Assembly (NCBI GenBank): GCA_040882055.1
Contig: JBBECA010000088.1
Span: forward strand, 1 to 61,411
DNA: 61,411 nt
DNA from: Nitriliruptor sp040882055
GTDB lineage: Bacteria; Actinomycetota; Nitriliruptoria; Nitriliruptorales; Nitriliruptoraceae
Reading direction: 5' to 3'
Each line of letters starts with the position of its first letter. Within the stretch, counting starts at the first letter, position 1. Position numbers and translations under genes: made by a program. Under the pieces are notes generated by a model that was not told where the DNA came from, did no database searches, and worked only from the letters and a program-made list of their open reading frames with translations. Positions 19,520-27,701 of the stretch are shown here, in pieces.

Positions 19520-20386
19520 TCAGTCGTCCGCGGGCTCGTCGAGCTGCTCGGTGATCTCGCCCTCGATCCGCTCGAGCTCCTCGAGCTCGGCGATCAGCTC
19601 CGAGAGCTCGACGGTCTGCTCCGGCAGCGGGCGGTCGAGATCGACCTGGACCCCGAAGTCGAACAGCTCCAGCGTGGTCTGCTGGGTGACGCCGCCGGCC
19701 TCGCTGTCGCCCGCCTGGGCGTCCGGAACGTCGAGGAGGGTGCGGATCCGGCGCACCAAGCCGTCGCCGTCGATCCACAGCTCCATCGGGTAGCTGTCGG
19801 GCAGTCCGGACGCCTCGCTGTAGGTACGTAGCTGCTCGCGGATCTGCGGGTCAGCCTGCTCGATCGCGGCGCCCGTGTCGATCGTGACGCGCAGGTGGGT
19901 GGTCTCGACCCCGCGCACCTCCTCGGACCCGAGCTCCTCGAGGTCCCCGGACGCGCCCTCGAGCTGGCCGAGCAACGCGGCCGGCCCCGTCTGGCCGCCG
20001 AGCAGCGTCTCGGCGTCGAGCCCCTCCGCCTCGGCGGTCGCGGCGAGGTCCACCCGCACCCAGGTCGACTCGTCACCGGTGAAGATCGCGAACAGGGGGC
20101 TGCGGGCGAACATCTCGTCGCCGAGCAGCAACGTCTCGGTGGAGCTCGACGTGTCGCCCAGGTCGATCTCCATCCGGAGGGCGCCGGTGGCGAGGTCCTG
20201 GGCCCCCTCGGCCGAGAAGCGGCCGGTCGGGTCACCGGCGGCTTCGACGGTCATCTCGAACTTCGAGGTGCCGGCCGCTTCGAGCGCCTCGTTGGCGCCG
20301 TCGAGCAGCGCCTGCGCGTCGGGACCGCCGCACCCGGTCAGCCCGACGACGAGCGCGGCGACCAGCACGGCGAGGTGACGGGGCAC
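19520..20386 (-). CDS. Lipoprotein (LppX/LprG-like or outer-surface DUF)
   Basis: A 288-residue lipoprotein. The signal peptide ends in LTGC (lipobox near residue 19). The mature part alternates beta strands and helices with a TTHLRVTIDTGAAI segment and MELWIDGDGLVRRIR, a pattern seen in actinobacterial lipid-carrying LppX/LprG-type proteins and related uncharacterised lipoproteins. The C-terminal 35 residues are Glu-rich and likely helical. The GTG start has GGAG five to six bases upstream. Ligand and partner are unknown. Confidence 0.65.
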   Translation of the reverse strand: MPRHLAVLVAALVVGLTGCGGPDAQALLDGANEALEAAGTSKFEMTVEAAGDPTGRFSAEGAQDLATGALRMEIDLGDTSSSTETLLLGDEMFARSPLFAIFTGDESTWVRVDLAATAEAEGLDAETLLGGQTGPAALLGQLEGASGDLEELGSEEVRGVETTHLRVTIDTGAAIEQADPQIREQLRTYSEASGLPDSYPMELWIDGDGLVRRIRTLLDVPDAQAGDSEAGGVTQQTTLELFDFGVQVDLDRPLPEQTVELSELIAELEELERIEGEITEQLDEPADD

Positions 20387-20441
20387 GGGAGCTCCAGGGA
20401 GGACGACCGTCGGACGGTACCGGGGCGGGAGCCCGAGCCGG

Positions 20442-21326
20442 TCAGACGGGTCGGCCCCACCCGCGCTCGGCGATGTGGTCGATGGCCCACCCGACCAGGG
20501 GGTCCTCGCCCACGAGACGCAGCGTGCCGAGCAGCTCCTCGGTCGATGGCAGCGTCCGGTCCACGACCTGCGCGAACCCGGCGGCGTCGAGCCAGGCCGC
20601 GTGGGTCGGCTCGACGGTGTAGCTGGCGAGCTGGAGGTCACCGCGTGCCGCAGCGTCGCGGACCTGTTCCCAGGTGGGGACGATGTCGGTCTCGCCAGCG
20701 GCCGGGTCGCCGGTGCAGAGCCCGGACAACGGGTCGGCGCCGTCGAGGTGGGCGAGCTCCTCGGGTTCCACCTCGCGCGGGCCGTCCGGGGAGTCGAAGC
20801 GGGACAGACCCTCCTCGGCGACCTGGAGCAGCCACGCGCGGGCGAGGAGGTCCTCGACCGGTGGCACCTCGGCGAGCGACGGCAACCCGAGCGCGCGCCG
20901 AGCGGCGTTGGCGGTGACGTCACGGGGGCGCAGACCTTCGGACGAGGTGTCGCCGTCGGTCTCCACCGCATCACCCGCCGCCCAGATCCGGGGTTCGGGG
21001 TCGTCGCCGACCCGGACGATGCCGACCTCGGTGCCGTCCGGCAGCACCGCGACCAACTGCCGCAGCGGGACCACCTCGTCGGCGTCGTCGAGCCGCACGT
21101 CCTCGGAGGTGACCACCACGATGCCGAGCACGTCACCTGCGACCTCGAGGACACCATCGTCACGCAGCGCCACGTCGGTGAGCGCCACGCTGCCACCCTC
21201 GCCCGCGGTCAACGCGACGACGGCACGGGCGTCAGGATCGACGTGGCCGAGCTGCGCGTCGAGGGATGCGAGGACCTCGAGCGTGCGCGGCCCGTCGAGC
21301 GGGGCGGTCGGTGGGGCGGGCGGCAC
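20442..21326 (-). CDS. Hypothetical protein
   Basis: A 294-residue acidic, soluble protein that I do not recognise. It has no signal peptide or membrane segment after the chosen GTG start (AAGGA six bases upstream). The first half is Val/Leu-rich with a probable beta-barrel-like pattern (VLEVAGDVLGIVVVTSEDV). The second half is helical and Trp-containing, ending DHIAERGWGRPV. The downstream lipoprotein gene starts 55 bases away on the same strand. An open frame continues upstream through a 15-bp tandem repeat, but that extension (Thr-Ser-Arg repeats) is not credible protein. Confidence 0.6.
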   Translation of the reverse strand: MPPAPPTAPLDGPRTLEVLASLDAQLGHVDPDARAVVALTAGEGGSVALTDVALRDDGVLEVAGDVLGIVVVTSEDVRLDDADEVVPLRQLVAVLPDGTEVGIVRVGDDPEPRIWAAGDAVETDGDTSSEGLRPRDVTANAARRALGLPSLAEVPPVEDLLARAWLLQVAEEGLSRFDSPDGPREVEPEELAHLDGADPLSGLCTGDPAAGETDIVPTWEQVRDAAARGDLQLASYTVEPTHAAWLDAAGFAQVVDRTLPSTEELLGTLRLVGEDPLVGWAIDHIAERGWGRPV

Positions 21327-21340
21327 GGGGGTTCCTTGGG

Positions 21341-21415
21341 TGCGCGAGGTCGGGGTGCGCGAGGTCGGGGTGCGCGAGGTCGTGGTGCGTGAGGTCGGGG
21401 TGCGTGAGGCGGGTG
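21341..21415. repeat. 15-bp tandem repeat
   Basis: Five units of tgcgcgaggtcgggg with small changes in units 3-5, located just upstream of the 20442-21326 gene. It probably lies in its 5' leader. Confidence 0.85.
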
Positions 21416-21504
21416 CGCGAAGGCGCGTGAGGCTCGGGCTCCTCCCGGACGGGAGGTTCGGTGCGGTCGTCGCGTCGGAGGGGCCGGGGGCCCGTCCGGT
21501 CGGT

Positions 21505-21714
21505 CTAGCGCTTGCCTGCGACCTCGTAGCCGGCATCGTCGATCGCGGCCTCGATGTCCTGGTCCGAGGCGGACCCGACGACGGCGACGGTCCTCGCGTC
21601 GATGTCGACATCGACGGTCTCGACCCCGTCCAGCGGGCCGACGGCGCCCTCGATGGCCTGCTTGCAGTGACCGCAGGAGATGGCGGGGACGTCGTAGACG
21701 CGGGTCTCGGACAC
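21505..21714 (-). CDS. Heavy-metal-associated domain protein (CopZ-like copper chaperone)
   Basis: A 69-residue ferredoxin-fold protein made of a single HMA domain. The metal-binding motif is ISCGHCKQAIEG near residue 12 (CxxC), and the C-terminal GYEV strand is typical. It is expected to carry Cu(I) to a partner in the cytoplasm. No copper ATPase or CsoR-type regulator is visible nearby. The GTG start has GAGGAA six bases upstream. Confidence 0.85.
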   Translation of the reverse strand: MSETRVYDVPAISCGHCKQAIEGAVGPLDGVETVDVDIDARTVAVVGSASDQDIEAAIDDAGYEVAGKR

Positions 21715-21848
21715 GGTGGTTCCTCGGTTCGGTCGGTGCCCACGCTAGCGATGCCCCGACCGCGCACGGCCGTGCCGATGGTCGGGGGCCGACCGGCCCG
21801 CCGGCTCATCGGCCAGCCCAGCCTGCCGTGGTCCTACGCTGGTCGGCC

Positions 21849-22406
21849 GTGGAAGACGACCGTTGGATGCAGGAGGCGCTCGCCGAGGCTCACGCGGCCG
21901 CGGCGCACGACGACGTGCCCATCGGCGCGGTGGTGGTGCAGGGCGACGGGGCGCAGGCCCGCATCGTCGGGCGGGGTCACAACCGGCGCGAGGTCGACGG
22001 CGACCCGACGGCCCACGCCGAGGTGCTGGCCGTCCGCGAGGCGGCACGGACCCTCGGCAGCTGGCGGCTCGAGGGGTGCGCGATCCACGTGACCCTCGAG
22101 CCGTGCGTGATGTGTGCCGGGGCGCTGGTGCTCGCCCGCCTCGACCGGGTCGTCTTCGGCGCCGACGACCCCAAAGCGGGTGCGGTCGGGGCGCTCTACG
22201 ACGTGCCGCGCGACCCTCGCCTCAACCATCGCCTCGAGGTGGTCCGCGGTGTGCGATCCGAGGAGTGCGGCGAGCTGCTCCGCGCGTTCTTCCGTGCCCG
22301 CCGGACGCGCCCGGGCTCAGGTGCCGAGACGTCGCCGCAGGCTGCTGGCGCCCCCGAGGCAGAGGAGCGCGACCAGGGCAGGACCGCCGCCGGTCACGGA
22401 CGCTGA
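21849..22406 (+). CDS. tadA: tRNA-specific adenosine deaminase
   Basis: A 185-residue zinc deaminase that converts the wobble adenosine of tRNA-Arg(ACG) to inosine. HAEVLAVREAA (near residue 56) gives the zinc histidine and catalytic Glu, and TLEPCVMCAGAL (near 82) gives the two zinc cysteines. The last 30 residues are low-complexity. The GTG at 21849 puts the start directly before the usual first helix (DDRWMQEALAEA); an earlier GTG at 21828 is possible. Confidence 0.9.
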   Translation: MEDDRWMQEALAEAHAAAAHDDVPIGAVVVQGDGAQARIVGRGHNRREVDGDPTAHAEVLAVREAARTLGSWRLEGCAIHVTLEPCVMCAGALVLARLDRVVFGADDPKAGAVGALYDVPRDPRLNHRLEVVRGVRSEECGELLRAFFRARRTRPGSGAETSPQAAGAPEAEERDQGRTAAGHGR

Positions 22407-22463
22407 CCCGCTGCGGCCCTGCGTCTACGGTCCCATCCTCGCCAGTCAACGAGGGAGCGGCCC

Positions 22464-23657
22464 GTGGGGTTCAACACCTTCCAGTACGGCATCTACTTCA
22501 ACGGCATGGCCGGGGTCACCCCCGAGCTGCCGGTCACCTACGAGGGGCTGCGTGAGGCGGCCCGCGAGGTGCTCGATGCCCGGGCGGACGCGTACGTGGC
22601 GGGCAGCGCCGGCAGCGAGGCGACCGAGGCCGCGAACGCTGCCGCGTTCCGGCGTTGGCAGCTCGTGCCGCGGATGCTGCGCGACGTCGCCGAACGGGAT
22701 CTGTCGGTGACCCTGCTCGGCCGCACGCACCCGACGCCGCTGCTGTGCGGGCCCGTGGGGGTCCAGTCGATCGTGCACGACGAGGCCGAGGTCGCCGTCG
22801 CGAAGGGTGCCGCCGCCGTGGAGGTGCCGTTCGTGCTCTCGACGGTCTCGAGCTACCCGATGGAGGAGGTCGCCGAGGCGGCCGGCGATTCGCCCCGGTG
22901 GTTCCAGCTGTACTGGCCGGCCGAGGATGCGATCACCGATTCGTTGATCCAGCGCGCCGCCGACGCCGGCTACGAGGCGGTCGTGGTCACGCTCGACACG
23001 CGCCTGTTGGCCTGGCGGCCGCGTGACCTGGCCACCGCCTACCTGCCCTTCCTCCACGCCGAGGGCCTGAGCAACTACCTCACCGACCCGGCCTTCCTCG
23101 CCGGTCTGCCCGACGGCGGCGAGGCGGTCCGCACCGAGGGGTGGCGGTCGATGAGCGACGAGACCCGGCAGGCCGCGGTCCTCCGCTGGATCGCGACCTT
23201 CTCGGATCCGAGCCAGACCTGGGAGGACCTGCGCGAGCTGGTCGAGCGCTCCCCCATCCCGGTCCTGGTGAAGGGCATCCAGCACGCCGACGACGCGCGC
23301 CTGGCCGTCGATGCGGGCGTCGCCGGCCTGGTGGTCTCGAACCACGGTGGCCGGCAGGTCGACGGGGCGATCGGTTCGCTCGAGGCGCTCCCCCACGTGG
23401 TCGATGCCGTCGACCAGCAGGTGCCCGTGCTGTTCGACAGCGGGGTCCGGACGGGCGCGGATGTGGCCGTCGCGCTCGCGCTCGGTGCCGACGCGGTGCT
23501 GCTCGGCCGCCCCTACGTGTGGGGCCTGGCGCTGGCGGGCGCCGATGGTGTCGAGCACGTGCTGCGCAGCCTGCTCGCCGACCTCGACCTGACGATGGCG
23601 CTCTCCGGGGTGCGCACGGTCGCCGACTTGACCCGCGACGTGCTCCGGCCGGTCTGA
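22464..23657 (+). CDS. FMN-dependent alpha-hydroxyacid oxidase (lactate 2-monooxygenase-like)
   Basis: A 397-residue TIM-barrel flavoenzyme that oxidises an alpha-hydroxy acid such as L-lactate. The opening FQYGIYFNGMAG and the PRMLRDV region resemble mycobacterial lactate 2-monooxygenase more than short glycolate oxidases. FMN and substrate-site landmarks are LLCGPVGVQ, VPVLVKGI-like VLVKGIQHADDA, SNHGGRQVDG (catalytic His near 295), and DSGVRTGADVAVALALGA with LLGRPYVWG. Whether it makes acetate plus CO2 or pyruvate cannot be read here. The GTG start has a purine-rich GAGGGAG site. The final 28 bases of the gene form the first copy of a 31-bp repeat. Confidence 0.85.
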   Translation: MGFNTFQYGIYFNGMAGVTPELPVTYEGLREAAREVLDARADAYVAGSAGSEATEAANAAAFRRWQLVPRMLRDVAERDLSVTLLGRTHPTPLLCGPVGVQSIVHDEAEVAVAKGAAAVEVPFVLSTVSSYPMEEVAEAAGDSPRWFQLYWPAEDAITDSLIQRAADAGYEAVVVTLDTRLLAWRPRDLATAYLPFLHAEGLSNYLTDPAFLAGLPDGGEAVRTEGWRSMSDETRQAAVLRWIATFSDPSQTWEDLRELVERSPIPVLVKGIQHADDARLAVDAGVAGLVVSNHGGRQVDGAIGSLEALPHVVDAVDQQVPVLFDSGVRTGADVAVALALGADAVLLGRPYVWGLALAGADGVEHVLRSLLADLDLTMALSGVRTVADLTRDVLRPV

Positions 23658-23722
23658 CCTGACCCGCGACGTGCTCCGGCCGGTCTGACCTGACCGGCGA
23701 CGTGCTCCGGCCGGTCTGACCT
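23630..23722. repeat. 31-bp tandem triplication over a gene end
   Basis: Three head-to-tail units beginning at 23630, 23661 and 23692. The first two are identical and the third differs at one base. The first contains the end of the hydroxyacid oxidase gene including its stop, so the last codons and stop are duplicated downstream. Confidence 0.9.
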
Positions 23723-23832
23723 GACCCGCCCGGTGCGACCCCGCCCGGTGCGACCGCACCCGGTTGCCGGGGTCGCGACGCACGCCCTACCCTCCGCGGG
23801 CGCCAGTCGCCCCGTGCTCGGGGTGCACCCCT

Positions 23833-23921
23833 GGAGGGTTCGCATAGTCCGGCCGAGTGCGCCCGCCTCGAAAGCGGGTAGGCCCGCAAGGGTCTCGAGG
23901 GTTCAAATCCCTCACCCTCCG
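23833..23921 (+). tRNA. tRNA-Ser (anticodon CGA)
   Basis: An 89-base class II tRNA. Acceptor GGAGGGT pairs with ACCCTCC, the anticodon arm CCCGC/GCGGG encloses CTCGAAA (anticodon CGA, reads UCG), there is a long variable arm, and the T-loop is GTTCAAATC. Discriminator is G; CCA is not encoded. Confidence 0.95.
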
Positions 23922-23936
23922 CTCGGAACGTCGTCG

Positions 23937-23963
23937 ATGCCCCGGTCCCCGTGACCGGGGCAT
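23937..23963 (+). terminator. Terminator hairpin after tRNA-Ser(CGA)
   Basis: An 11-bp perfect stem (ATGCCCCGGTC / GACCGGGGCAT) with a five-base loop, 16 bases beyond the tRNA. No T-run. Confidence 0.6.
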
Positions 23964-24038
23964 CGTGCGTCGCCGGCGATCGCCACGGCGTCCGTCGGTC
24001 CGGGTCGCCCGTCCGCCGGCCCGCCCTACGGTCGCCCC

Positions 24039-24860
24039 ATGGCGGGCGAGGTGCGGGTCGGGACCAGTGGGTGGCAGTACGCCGACTGGCGCGGGACCGT
24101 GTACCCCGACGGTGTCGGACAGCCGCGCTGGTTGTCCCACTACGTGAGCTGGTTCCCCACCGTCGAGGTGAACAGCACCTTCTACCGCCTGGCCAAGGAG
24201 CCGGCCGTGCAGCGGTGGGCGGACACGGCGCCGCCCGGTTTCGAGTTCGTGCTCAAGGGCAGCCAGTTCATCACCCACCGTCTGAAGCTCAAGGACGCCG
24301 CCGGTGCGGTGGAACGCTTCTTCGCGCCGTTACGTCCGGTGCTGCCGCGGACCGCGGTCGTGCTGTGGCAGCTGCCCCCGAACTGGAAGCGCAACCTCGT
24401 TCGCTTGGAGGCGTTCCTGTCGGGGCTCCCCCGCGGTGACGGGTGGCCGAGGTACGCGGTCGAGTTCCGCGACGACGACTGGTTCCACCCCAGCACCTAC
24501 GCCCTGCTCGACGAGCAGGAGGTGTCGCACGTGTGGCTGTCGTCCTCGCTGACGCGCCGCCACGAACTCACCGCGACCGGCGACCACGTCTACGTCCGCT
24601 TCCACGGGCTCTCGGAGGAGGCCTACCGTCACGCCTACACCGACGCCGAGCTCGCGCCGTGGGCGGAGCGGCTGCGCGAGGTCGCGGCTGATGGCCGCCC
24701 GGCGTGGGTGTTCTTCAACAACGACCACGAGGGCAACGCGGTCCGCGACGCCCGCACGCTCATCGAGATGCTCGACGACGCTGCCCGGCCGTGGCCGAGC
24801 GCTTCCGCGGAAGCGCCGACCGCGACCGAGGCCGACGGGGTCAGCTCGCCCAGCCCTTGA
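24039..24860 (+). CDS. DUF72 (YecE family) protein
   Basis: A 273-residue TIM-barrel-like protein of the DUF72 family. Characteristic segments are RVGTSGWQYADWRGTVYP at the N-terminus, VEVNSTFYR, FVLKGSQFITH, VLWQLPPNWKRN, YAVEFRDDDWF and VFFNNDHEGNAVRDA. Function is unknown across the family. The final 20 bases overlap the end of the convergent LLM oxidoreductase gene. The last 25 residues are Ala/Pro/Ser-rich and look unconserved. Confidence 0.88.
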   Translation: MAGEVRVGTSGWQYADWRGTVYPDGVGQPRWLSHYVSWFPTVEVNSTFYRLAKEPAVQRWADTAPPGFEFVLKGSQFITHRLKLKDAAGAVERFFAPLRPVLPRTAVVLWQLPPNWKRNLVRLEAFLSGLPRGDGWPRYAVEFRDDDWFHPSTYALLDEQEVSHVWLSSSLTRRHELTATGDHVYVRFHGLSEEAYRHAYTDAELAPWAERLREVAADGRPAWVFFNNDHEGNAVRDARTLIEMLDDAARPWPSASAEAPTATEADGVSSPSP

Positions 24861-25875
24861 CCTGCTCGATCAGGGCGGGTGCGTCACCGAGAGGGGTGAC
24901 GTTCAGCGTCGTCACGCCCGCCTCGCGGAACGCGGCCACCCGCTCCTCGATGAAGCCCTCGGAGCCGACGAGGTTGGTCAGCTCGAGCAACTCGTCCGGG
25001 ATGAGCGCCGCGGCCTCGTCCTTCTTCTTGTCGAGGTAGAGGTCCTGGATGGTCTCGGCCACGTCGCCGTAGCCGTACCGGGTGGCGAGGTCGTTGTAGA
25101 AGTTCCGGCCCTTCGCGCCCATCCCCCCGATGTACAGCGCGTACATGTGGCGCAGCCCGTCCAGGATCTGGCGCCGCTCCTCGCCCTCGGCGATGGCCAG
25201 CACGCCGCCCGCGATGACATCGAGCGGCTCGAGGTCGGAGGAGCGCTTCGCCCGCCCGGCCTCGAGCGACTCGCCCCAGACCTCGTTCGCCCGCTCCGGC
25301 AGGTAGAAGATCGGCAGCCAACCGTCGGCGACCTCGGCGGTCATCGCGACGTTCTTCTCGCCGAGCGCGGCCACGTGGATCGGGATCCGGGGACGGACGG
25401 GGTGCGCCAGCATCTTGAGCGGCTTGCCGAGGCCCGTGCCCTGATCGGCGGGCAGCGGCAGGGTGAAGACCTTGCCGTCGTGCTCGATCTCCTCGCGCGC
25501 CAGCATGCGGCGGACCAGCTCGATCACCTCGCGGGTCCGGGTGAGCGGCTTCGAGTACGGCATCCCGTGCCACCCCTCGATGACCTGGGGTCCGGAGGCG
25601 CCGAGCCCCAGCTCGAAACGGCCCTCGGAGACGGTGTCGAGCCCCGCCGCGACCTGGGCGAGCAGCGCTGGCGTCCGCGAGTAGATGTTGAGGATCGCCG
25701 AGCCGAGAGCGACGGTCTCGGTCGTGGCCGCGAGGTAGCCGAGCAGGCTCACCGCGTCGAGGCCGTACGCCTCCGCCACCCAGACCACGTCGAGCCCCGC
25801 CGCTTCGAGGTCTTGGACCTGGTCGGCGGCGGCACGGACGTCGCCGGCGTACTGGAGGGGCAGGCCGATGCGCAC
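24841..25875 (-). CDS. LLM-class (F420-dependent-type) oxidoreductase
   Basis: A 344-residue luciferase-like monooxygenase-fold protein. MRIGLPLQYAG opens the barrel, VVWVAEAYGLDAVSLLGYLAA and VALGSAILNIYSRTPALLAQ follow, GRFELGLGASGPQVIEGWHG is the phosphate-binding region, and IPIHVAALGEKNV lies near residue 165. The pattern fits the F420-dependent group common in Actinobacteria; the cofactor is inferred. The substrate is unknown. The GTG start is preceded by AGGAG. It is monocistronic and convergent with the DUF72 gene. Confidence 0.85.
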   Translation of the reverse strand: MRIGLPLQYAGDVRAAADQVQDLEAAGLDVVWVAEAYGLDAVSLLGYLAATTETVALGSAILNIYSRTPALLAQVAAGLDTVSEGRFELGLGASGPQVIEGWHGMPYSKPLTRTREVIELVRRMLAREEIEHDGKVFTLPLPADQGTGLGKPLKMLAHPVRPRIPIHVAALGEKNVAMTAEVADGWLPIFYLPERANEVWGESLEAGRAKRSSDLEPLDVIAGGVLAIAEGEERRQILDGLRHMYALYIGGMGAKGRNFYNDLATRYGYGDVAETIQDLYLDKKKDEAAALIPDELLELTNLVGSEGFIEERVAAFREAGVTTLNVTPLGDAPALIEQVKGWAS

Positions 25876-26045
25876 GGGGTGGGCTCCTGGAGGGTCGGGT
25901 CGACGTGGTGGGCAGCCTAGGGCTGGCCTCGGGTGGGGCCGGGATCGCGGATGTCGCCACCGGAGGTGGAGGCGCGCGTTGGCCGGGGCGCGAGCGCCCG
26001 CGTACGCTCCCGGCGCTCGCCACCCCGTCCGCGGGGTGGAAGCAC

Positions 26046-26134
26046 GGAGGGTTCGCCTAGTCAGGCCTATGGCGCACGGCTGGAATCCGTGTTGGGAGTC
26101 ACATCCCTCGGGGGTTCGAATCCCCCACCCTCCG
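26046..26134 (+). tRNA. tRNA-Ser (anticodon GGA), integration target
   Basis: An 89-base class II tRNA: acceptor GGAGGGT/ACCCTCC, anticodon arm CACGG/CCGTG around CTGGAAT (GGA, reads UCC/UCU), variable arm, and T-loop GTTCGAATC. Its 3' half from 26085 recurs at 27630-27674, marking it as the target of a site-specific recombinase. Confidence 0.95.
26085..26129. repeat. attL-like direct repeat inside tRNA-Ser(GGA)
   Basis: A 45-bp segment from the anticodon arm into the 3' acceptor strand, identical to 27630-27674. It is typical of tRNA-targeted tyrosine recombinases. Confidence 0.85.
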
Positions 26135-26168
26135 CTCAGGAAACACCCGCTGACCAGCGAGAACCGCC

Positions 26169-26185
26169 CCCGGACCCGGTCCGGG
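26169..26185 (+). terminator. Short hairpin downstream of tRNA-Ser(GGA)
   Basis: A 7-bp stem CCCGGAC/GTCCGGG with a three-base loop, 35 bases after the tRNA and inside the element. It could now serve the tRNA in place of the displaced hairpin at 27702-27728. Confidence 0.4.
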
Positions 26186-26431
26186 AGCGTTCGGTGTTCT
26201 GGCCGTCGAGACCCGATCGGTCACATATTGGTCACCAGATCTCGGCGACTGGCCGACTGTGGGTGAGCTCGCGATCTAGGGCCACGCTCGTTCGAGGCCG
26301 TGCTGTTGCACCTTCACGACGTACGGACCGGGTTGGACCGCGTAGCGGACACACACCGGTACCCGCATGAAGCAACCTGTTCAGGTACGACGAACCGCCC
26401 GAGCGAACGGTCGACGAGGAAGGACGGCGGT

Positions 26432-26548
26432 TCAGGCGGCGATGGCAGGCGCGTGCCGAGCTGCGAGTTCGATCTCCTCGACGTCCAGGCCGTAGTCCCG
26501 GGCTACCGACCCCAGCGACTCGCTGGCTTCGATCCGATCGAGGACTGG
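26432..26548 (-). pseudogene. C-terminal remnant of a DUF433 antitoxin
   Basis: About 38 residues (RIEASESLGSVARDYGLD, then VEEIELAARHA) match the end of DUF433 proteins, which bind DNA and neutralise DUF5615/PIN-like toxins. The front of the domain is missing, and the frame is open straight through from the integrase fragment upstream. A deletion has joined the two. Confidence 0.6.
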
Positions 26549-26569
26549 CGCGACGGGGGTCGCGTTCGG

Positions 26570-26931
26570 TGGTCGAGGAGCGCGGCGTCGTGGCGTCAGC
26601 GTCGCTCCGTCGAGGTGTTGGATCGGCACCTCGCCGAGCTCGGGCAGGAGGTGGTTGCGAAGGTCGCGCTCGTAGATGGCGAAGGTGGTCTCCGCCAGCT
26701 GCCCGAGGCGGACACGCGCGCCGACCCGCTCGACGAGCCATCGTCGGGGTAGACACCGAACGTGAGGTCGGTCCTGGTGATGTGGGCGCCCCGTCGGCGG
26801 TCGACCAGTTCCGCCTGCATCGCGTCGAGGGCGTCCTGCTTGCGGCGGAAGCCACCGCGCTTGACCTGCAGCCGCCGTTTCGCGCCGCGCGGCGCGACGT
26901 TCGAACGCACGCCGGTGAGCCGGCCACGCAA
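26570..26931 (-). pseudogene. Tyrosine-recombinase remnant (arm- and core-binding regions only)
   Basis: One frame gives an arm-binding-like piece (KRRLQVKRGGFRRKQDALDA, then RRRGAHITRTDLTFGVY). After about 26740 the homology moves to another frame with the SAM-like core-binding piece (GQLAETTFAIYERDLRNHLL, then PELGEVPIQHLDG). A one-base frameshift thus separates them, and the catalytic domain with its Arg-His-Arg-Tyr residues is gone. This is the residue of the integrase that inserted the element. Confidence 0.7.
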
Positions 26932-26970
26932 CCGGTGACCGAGGTTCGGGTCGCGGCGCGACTGGGCGTT

Positions 26971-27356
26971 TCAACCGCTGCTGTCTTCCGGGGTGATGGG
27001 CAGTAGCCGCAACCGGATGCGCTCGGGTGTCACGCTCGCTACCGCGCCGTCGTCGAGGTCGCTCCGGATGCGTTCGAGGGCGGCGATGAGGAGTTGCGCC
27101 TGCTGCTGAGGGGTGAGGTGGTCCGACGAACGAAGCATGAGCACCGACGGCGGCGGGCGCCTCGCAACGCGAGCAACGTTCCGAAGTCGGCGTCCGCGGT
27201 CACGACGATCGAGCCATCGTGGGCAGCGGTCCGAAGGATCACCTCGTCGTCGGTACTGCCCAGCCCGATGGCGGTGACGTGAACCGCGTCGTGCCCACCG
27301 TCGCGCAGCATCGCGGCCACCCGGGCCGAGAGGTTCTCATCGACCAGCAGCTTCAT
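26971..27356 (-). pseudogene. Frameshifted DUF5615 (PIN-like) toxin gene
   Basis: The first 67 residues are a normal DUF5615 opening: MKLLVDENLSARVAAMLRDG, HVTAIGLGSTDDEVI and GSIVVTADADFGTLLAL, with the acidic residues expected of a PIN-like nuclease. In the Pro-codon stretch near 27155 the reading shifts, and the natural continuation (SVLMLRSSDHLTPQQQAQLL, then RIRLRLLPITPEDSSG) lies in another frame, ending at 26971. Read straight, it ends early at 27039 with a scrambled tail. Its ATG overlaps the stop of the antitoxin gene (ATGA). Confidence 0.75.
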
Positions 27357-27583
27357 CCGGTCGTAGTGAGTGGGATCTCCCGCTCGCGGGTGTAGGCGGC
27401 GGCGTACTCGAGTGCCGCCAACACGTCCGCACGTTCGAGTTGGGGGTAGTCCTCGAGGATCTCGTCGATGGACCGCCCTGCGGCGAGCTGACCCAGGACG
27501 GCACTCACGGTGACACGGGTGTCACGGATGGAGGGCAGTCCCTGCATCCTGGCCGGGTCGATGGTGATCCGCTCGAAGCTCAT
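27353..27583 (-). CDS. DUF433 antitoxin
   Basis: A 76-residue DUF433 protein: ITIDPARMQGLPSIRDTRVT, VSAVLGQLAAGRSIDEILED and YPQLERADVLAALEYAA. It is the usual partner of DUF5615 toxins and would act as DNA-binding antitoxin and autoregulator. The ATG at 27583 gives the family length; an ATG 18 bases upstream is also open. It is intact although the partner toxin is frameshifted. Confidence 0.82.
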   Translation of the reverse strand: MSFERITIDPARMQGLPSIRDTRVTVSAVLGQLAAGRSIDEILEDYPQLERADVLAALEYAAAYTREREIPLTTTG

Positions 27584-27629
27584 GAGGCCAGGGTAGGTCA
27601 CCGGGCGAGATGCCGGTCGTGCTCCTGGG

Positions 27630-27674
27630 ATCCGTGTTGGGAGTCACATCCCTCGGGGGTTCGAATCCCCCACC
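27630..27674. repeat. attR-like copy of the tRNA-Ser(GGA) 3' half
   Basis: Identical over 45 bp to 26085-26129. The match resumes after one missing C in the acceptor end, and one mismatch extends it a few bases leftward. Without a 5' half it is not a tRNA gene. Confidence 0.85.
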
Positions 27675-27701
27675 TCCGCACCTGGATCGAGATCGCAGCA
27701 T

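Larger units (their letters stand above)
26130..27674. mobile_element. Decayed tRNA-Ser-integrated element (about 1.5 kb)
   Basis: The segment is bounded by the tRNA-Ser(GGA) 3' end and a 45-bp copy of it. Inside are integrase N-terminal remains, a stray DUF433 C-terminus, a frameshifted DUF5615 toxin and an intact DUF433 antitoxin, all on the minus strand. No catalytic integrase domain remains, so it cannot move by itself. The first 300 bases (26135-26431) hold no gene I can support, only a small hairpin at 26169-26185. Confidence 0.8.

Noticed and set aside
27630..27700. A third tRNA gene
   Set aside because: Only the 3' half of tRNA-Ser is present, with no 5' acceptor, D-arm or anticodon stem partner. 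It is better explained as an attachment-site copy.
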